Shown here one piece after another: positions 7,408 to 10,040 of a stretch of DNA of 10,040 nt (positions are counted from its first letter, which is position 1; every line of letters begins with the position of its first letter). The stretch comes from Phycisphaera sp. (GTDB lineage: Bacteria > Planctomycetota > Phycisphaerae > Phycisphaerales > Phycisphaeraceae): NCBI GenBank assembly GCA_029287335.1, contig JARFRI010000409.1, positions 1 to 10,040 on the forward strand. The letters run 5' to 3'. A program made the translations under genes and the position numbers. The notes under the pieces were generated by a model. It was not told where the DNA came from. It was given only the letters and a program-made list of their open reading frames with translations, and did no database searches.

Positions 7408-7731
7408 ATGGCTGAATCATCCCCCACAAAAAAGCAAGACCTCGAGATCGTCGAGCCGGTCGGTGCCCGTGTGCTCATCCGAAAGGACGAGGACAAGAAG
7501 CAGACCAAGAGCGGCATCCACCTGCCGGACAAGATCGAGATTCCGACGCTGACCGGGCGCGTCGTCGCGGTATCTTTAGAAATCGAGGACGACGAACACT
7601 ACCCGATCCAGCAGTACGACAAGGTGCTGTTCTCGCCCAAGGACGCGGTGCCCGTGGACTTCGAGGGTGACAACCGCCTGTTCGTCGTGCCGATCGAAAA
7701 TATTGTCGCGGTCTTCCGCAAGGCGAAGTGA
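7408..7731 (+). CDS. groES: GroES-family co-chaperonin (divergent Cpn10)
   Basis: Cap of the GroEL folding chamber, or a paralogue of it. The 107-residue product shows the Cpn10 order: a first strand VEPVGARVLIRKDE (15-28) and a mobile loop TKSGIHLPD (33-41). This is followed by TGRVVAV (49-55), YDKVLFSPKDAVPVDFEGD and the closing VPIENIVAVF. In the mobile loop the GroEL-contacting hydrophobic triplet, usually I-V-L or similar, is I37-H38-L39. The N-terminus is about 10 residues longer than in most GroES proteins and is hydrophilic. No groEL gene is in the window. The gene lies 40 bp after the GH35 gene and 7 bp before aroA, so it may be read through into the aromatic genes. No CIRCE-type operator was seen. 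Family is secure; whether this is the main GroES is not. Confidence 0.85.
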   Translation: MAESSPTKKQDLEIVEPVGARVLIRKDEDKKQTKSGIHLPDKIEIPTLTGRVVAVSLEIEDDEHYPIQQYDKVLFSPKDAVPVDFEGDNRLFVVPIENIVAVFRKAK

Positions 7732-7733
7732 GG
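7730..7733 (+). promoter_or_regulatory. Ribosome binding site deciding the aroA GTG start
   Basis: GAGG overlaps the stop codon of the groES-like gene (7729-7731) and lies five bases before GTG at 7739. It supports translationally linked expression of the pair. Confidence 0.65.
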
Positions 7734-7738
7734 CGTTT

Positions 7739-9067
7739 GTGACTGATCCGATCCTCATTGAGCCGGCCAAGCCGTTTGATATCACGCTCGCGCCGCCGGG
7801 GTCTAAGAGCTTGACTAACCGGGCACTGCTCATCGCCGCCCTCTCCACGGGCCAGACGGTGCTTGATGGTGTCTTGTTTGCCGACGACACACGACGGATG
7901 CTCGAGGCGCTATCGTCCCTAGGCTTTGAACTGGACATCGATGAAGACGCCAAGCGCGTCACCGTCACAGGCAAAGGCGGCGGTATTCCCAACAATGAGG
8001 CCGAACTCAACCTCGGCAACGCCGGCACCGCGATGCGTTTCCTCACCGCCGCGCTGTGCTTAGGCGGGGGAACATACACCCTCGACGGCATCCCACGCAT
8101 GCGCGAGCGTCCCATCGGCGAGCTCGTCGAGCCGCTGCGTGAACTCGGTGCCGAGATCGACTATCTCGGTGAAGAAGGCTTCCCCCCGCTGCGTATCAAT
8201 GACAGCCCGTACTTCGAGGGCGGGTTCATCACGCTCAAGCCGACGCTCAGTTCGCAGTTCATCAGCGCCCTGCTCATCACTGGCCCATGCACGCCGCGCG
8301 GCGTCACGCTCACGTTCGACGGCCCGGTCACGTCGATGCCTTACATCAAGATGACCCTCAAGCTCATGAAACACTTCGGCGTCAGTCACGAATGGGGCGG
8401 GCCAAAGAAAAACGCGGTCCGCGTCACCGTTGCTGAATACCTCGCTAAGCCCTACACGATCGAACCCGATGCGAGCAACGCGTCGTACTTCCTCGCCGCG
8501 GCCGCGGCTGTGCCCGGCTCGTCCTGCACGATCGAAAACCTCGGCAGCGAGTCCGTCCAAGGCGACGCCGACTTTTGCATGGTGCTCGGCCTGATGGGCT
8601 GCAACGTCGATCAAAGAACACACGCAACGACCATCACCGCACCAACGACAGGCAAGCTCAAGGGCGTCGATGTCAAGCTCAACCAGATGCCCGATATGGC
8701 CCAGACTCTCGCGGCATTGGCCATCCTCGCCGAGGGCCCAACCCGCATCCGCAAGGTCGGCAACCTCCGCGTCAAGGAGACCGATCGCATGGAGGCCATC
8801 CGCGTCGAGCTGACCAAGCTCGGAGCAAGCGTTGATATCGAAGGCGACGATATCCATATCACTCCGCCAGAGGGTAATGTCCTTACGCCCGCCATCGTCG
8901 ATACCTATGACGATCACCGGATGGCCATGGCCTTCAGCGTGATCGGCCTAGCCACCCCGCCGGGCACGGTGACGATTAACGATCCCGATTGCGTGAATAA
9001 GACTTACCCCAATTACTGGGAAGACCTGCAGAAGCTGCAGGACGCCGCGACCGCCACGGCAGAATAA
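7739..9067 (+). CDS. aroA: 3-phosphoshikimate 1-carboxyvinyltransferase (EPSP synthase)
   Basis: Joins phosphoenolpyruvate to shikimate-3-phosphate, the sixth step of the shikimate pathway, in the cytoplasm. The 442 residues carry the family motifs in order: PPGSKSLTNR (19-28) with Lys23, LGNAGTAMRFL (92-102) and RMRERPIGELVEPLRELGAE. SSQFISALLI, EPDASNASYFLAAAA with Asp244, MPDMAQTLAALA with the catalytic-type Asp319, VKETDR (345-350) with Glu347, and DDHRMAMAF follow. The length equals a complete enzyme. The NAGTAMR loop with Gly96 is the ordinary class I form, so sensitivity to glyphosate is expected (inference). I chose GTG at 7739 because GAGG precedes it by five bases. The in-frame ATG at 7667 would add 24 non-homologous residues and overlap the groES-like gene by 65 bp. 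The aroB-like gene starts 20 bp after the stop. Confidence 0.97.
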   Translation: MTDPILIEPAKPFDITLAPPGSKSLTNRALLIAALSTGQTVLDGVLFADDTRRMLEALSSLGFELDIDEDAKRVTVTGKGGGIPNNEAELNLGNAGTAMRFLTAALCLGGGTYTLDGIPRMRERPIGELVEPLRELGAEIDYLGEEGFPPLRINDSPYFEGGFITLKPTLSSQFISALLITGPCTPRGVTLTFDGPVTSMPYIKMTLKLMKHFGVSHEWGGPKKNAVRVTVAEYLAKPYTIEPDASNASYFLAAAAAVPGSSCTIENLGSESVQGDADFCMVLGLMGCNVDQRTHATTITAPTTGKLKGVDVKLNQMPDMAQTLAALAILAEGPTRIRKVGNLRVKETDRMEAIRVELTKLGASVDIEGDDIHITPPEGNVLTPAIVDTYDDHRMAMAFSVIGLATPPGTVTINDPDCVNKTYPNYWEDLQKLQDAATATAE

Positions 9068-9076
9068 GACTCAACC

Positions 9077-9081
9077 AAAGG
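9077..9081 (+). promoter_or_regulatory. Ribosome binding site for the aroB-like TTG start
   Basis: AAAGG lies six bases before TTG at 9088, in the 20 bp after the aroA stop. Confidence 0.5.
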
Positions 9082-9087
9082 CCTGCT

Positions 9088-10040
9088 TTGCCCAACGACC
9101 CGACCATCCAGCTATCGCTTCCCCATCGCGTGCGCTTCACACGCGACGCGTTTGATGTTGCCAACACGACGCTCGCCGATGTGTTTGAAACCAATATGCA
9201 AGCGCCGCCGAAGGTCCTTGTCGCCGTCGATCAGGGCATGGTCGAGGCGATGCCGAGTCTTCAAGCACAGGTCGAGGCATACTTCGCAGCGAACGCCAAC
9301 AAACTGCCAAAGCTCGTCGGCTTCCGCCCCGTCGTCGGCGGTGAGCAATCCAAAAACGATCTATCGCAACTCGAATCCTTCCTCGGTGAAATCGACAAGC
9401 ACCACCTCGACCGACACAGCTACATCCTCGTCATCGGCGGCGGTGCGGTCCTCGACATGGTCGGCTTCGCGGCCGCTGTCGCGCACCGTGGCATCCGACT
9501 TGTCCGCATGCCCACGACCACCCTCGCCCAAGCGGACTCCGGCGTCGGCGTGAAGAACGGCGTGAACATGTTCGGCAAGAAGAACTTCATCGGCGCCTTC
9601 GCCGTGCCATGGGCCGTGGTCAACGACCTCACGCTGCTGGATACGCTCGACGACCGCGAATGGCGCAGTGGCCTGAGTGAAGCGGTCAAGGTTGGCCTGC
9701 TAAAGGACGCGGGGCTGTACCGATTGATCAGCAAGCGTGCCGAGCACCTGGGCAAGCGCGACCGAGCCTTGGCCGACGACGTCATCCAACGCTCCGCACA
9801 CCTGCACCTGCAACACATCGCCTTCGGCGGCGACCCGTTCGAGATGACCACCGCCCGCCCGCTGGACTTCGGCCACTGGTCCGGCCACAAACTCGAACAA
9901 CTCACCCATTTCGCCATCAAGCACGGCGAGGGCGTCGCACTTGGCCTCGCACTCGACGTCACCTACTGCGAACTCAAAGGCATGCTCGCCCCGGAAGTGG
10001 CGCAGGACATCCGACACACCCTCGAGACCTTGGGCTTTGA
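9088..10040 (+). CDS. aroB: 3-dehydroquinate synthase-family sugar-phosphate cyclase, 3' end cut
   Basis: Member of the NAD- and metal-dependent dehydroquinate synthase superfamily; 317 residues are visible. The NAD loop is IGGGAVLDM (116-124). MPTTTLAQADSGVGVK (141-156) and GKKNFIGAF follow. The likely metal ligands are Glu198 (GLSEAVKVGLL), His263 (FGHWSGH) and His279 (KHGEGVALG). Compared with standard AroB, GGGVVGDL, DSSVGGKTG and NFGHTFGHAIE are replaced by GGGAVLDM, DSGVGVKNG and DFGHWSGHKLE. That leaves two readings: a housekeeping AroB of unusual sequence, favoured by position directly after aroA, or a related cyclase such as the AroB-like member (EboD) of ebo-type gene clusters. The motif resemblance to EboD is from memory and uncertain. 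TTG at 9088 is chosen because AAAGG lies six bases before it. GTG at 9130 and ATG at 9196 are in-frame alternatives. Superfamily is secure; exact reaction is not. Confidence 0.85.
   Translation, partial: MPNDPTIQLSLPHRVRFTRDAFDVANTTLADVFETNMQAPPKVLVAVDQGMVEAMPSLQAQVEAYFAANANKLPKLVGFRPVVGGEQSKNDLSQLESFLGEIDKHHLDRHSYILVIGGGAVLDMVGFAAAVAHRGIRLVRMPTTTLAQADSGVGVKNGVNMFGKKNFIGAFAVPWAVVNDLTLLDTLDDREWRSGLSEAVKVGLLKDAGLYRLISKRAEHLGKRDRALADDVIQRSAHLHLQHIAFGGDPFEMTTARPLDFGHWSGHKLEQLTHFAIKHGEGVALGLALDVTYCELKGMLAPEVAQDIRHTLETLGF

Noticed and set aside
7667-7738. Upstream ATG extension of aroA
   Set aside because: It would overlap the groES-like gene and add 24 residues unlike any EPSP synthase N-terminus. 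GTG at 7739 has a well-placed GAGG.
8060-8917. 285-residue open frame on the minus strand opposite aroA
   Set aside because: It lies wholly within aroA, whose motifs are unambiguous. The frame is open because of high G+C at third positions, and its product has no recognisable domain.
1-10040. CRISPR arrays, insertion sequences, tRNA or rRNA genes
   Set aside because: No regularly spaced repeats, transposase-like products, terminal inverted repeats or RNA-gene signatures were found by eye.

Overview
The window is about 60% G+C and densely coded, with seven protein genes, no RNA genes and no mobile DNA that I could see. Several starts are non-ATG (TTG, GTG), and the co-chaperonin and sugar-phosphate-cyclase-like proteins are divergent. 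Both envelope proteins point to a Gram-negative cell plan. This would fit a Planctomycetota-type bacterium (perhaps Phycisphaerae), but that placement is inferred from general protein style and rests on no marker gene.

Layout: the left half (1-4424) reads entirely on the minus strand. A TolC-family outer-membrane lipoprotein (4424 to 2604) is followed 36 bp later by a HlyD/RND-type periplasmic adaptor (2567 to 828). After a further 70 bp comes argB (757 to beyond the left edge). The right half (4611-10040) reads on the plus strand: a large GH35 beta-galactosidase-family protein (4611-7367), a GroES-family co-chaperonin (7408-7731), aroA (7739-9067) and a 3-dehydroquinate-synthase-family gene (9088 to beyond the right edge). 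The 186 bp between 4424 and 4611 is the only divergent promoter region.

The TolC-like protein and the adaptor should form two parts of a tripartite efflux or secretion machine. The inner-membrane pump is not in the window. argB belongs to arginine synthesis and appears to have its own extended -10 promoter. The groES-like gene, aroA and the aroB-like gene are spaced by 7 and 20 bp and look like one transcription unit feeding the shikimate pathway.

The observation most worth following is in the GH35 protein. The fold signatures are clear, but both catalytic glutamates of the family appear to be replaced, the acid/base by Ala187 and the nucleophile by His257, so it is probably not a standard retaining beta-galactosidase. 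The aroB-like protein also carries altered active-site motifs and may be a distinct cyclase rather than the housekeeping enzyme. I did not find a convincing novel multi-gene system.
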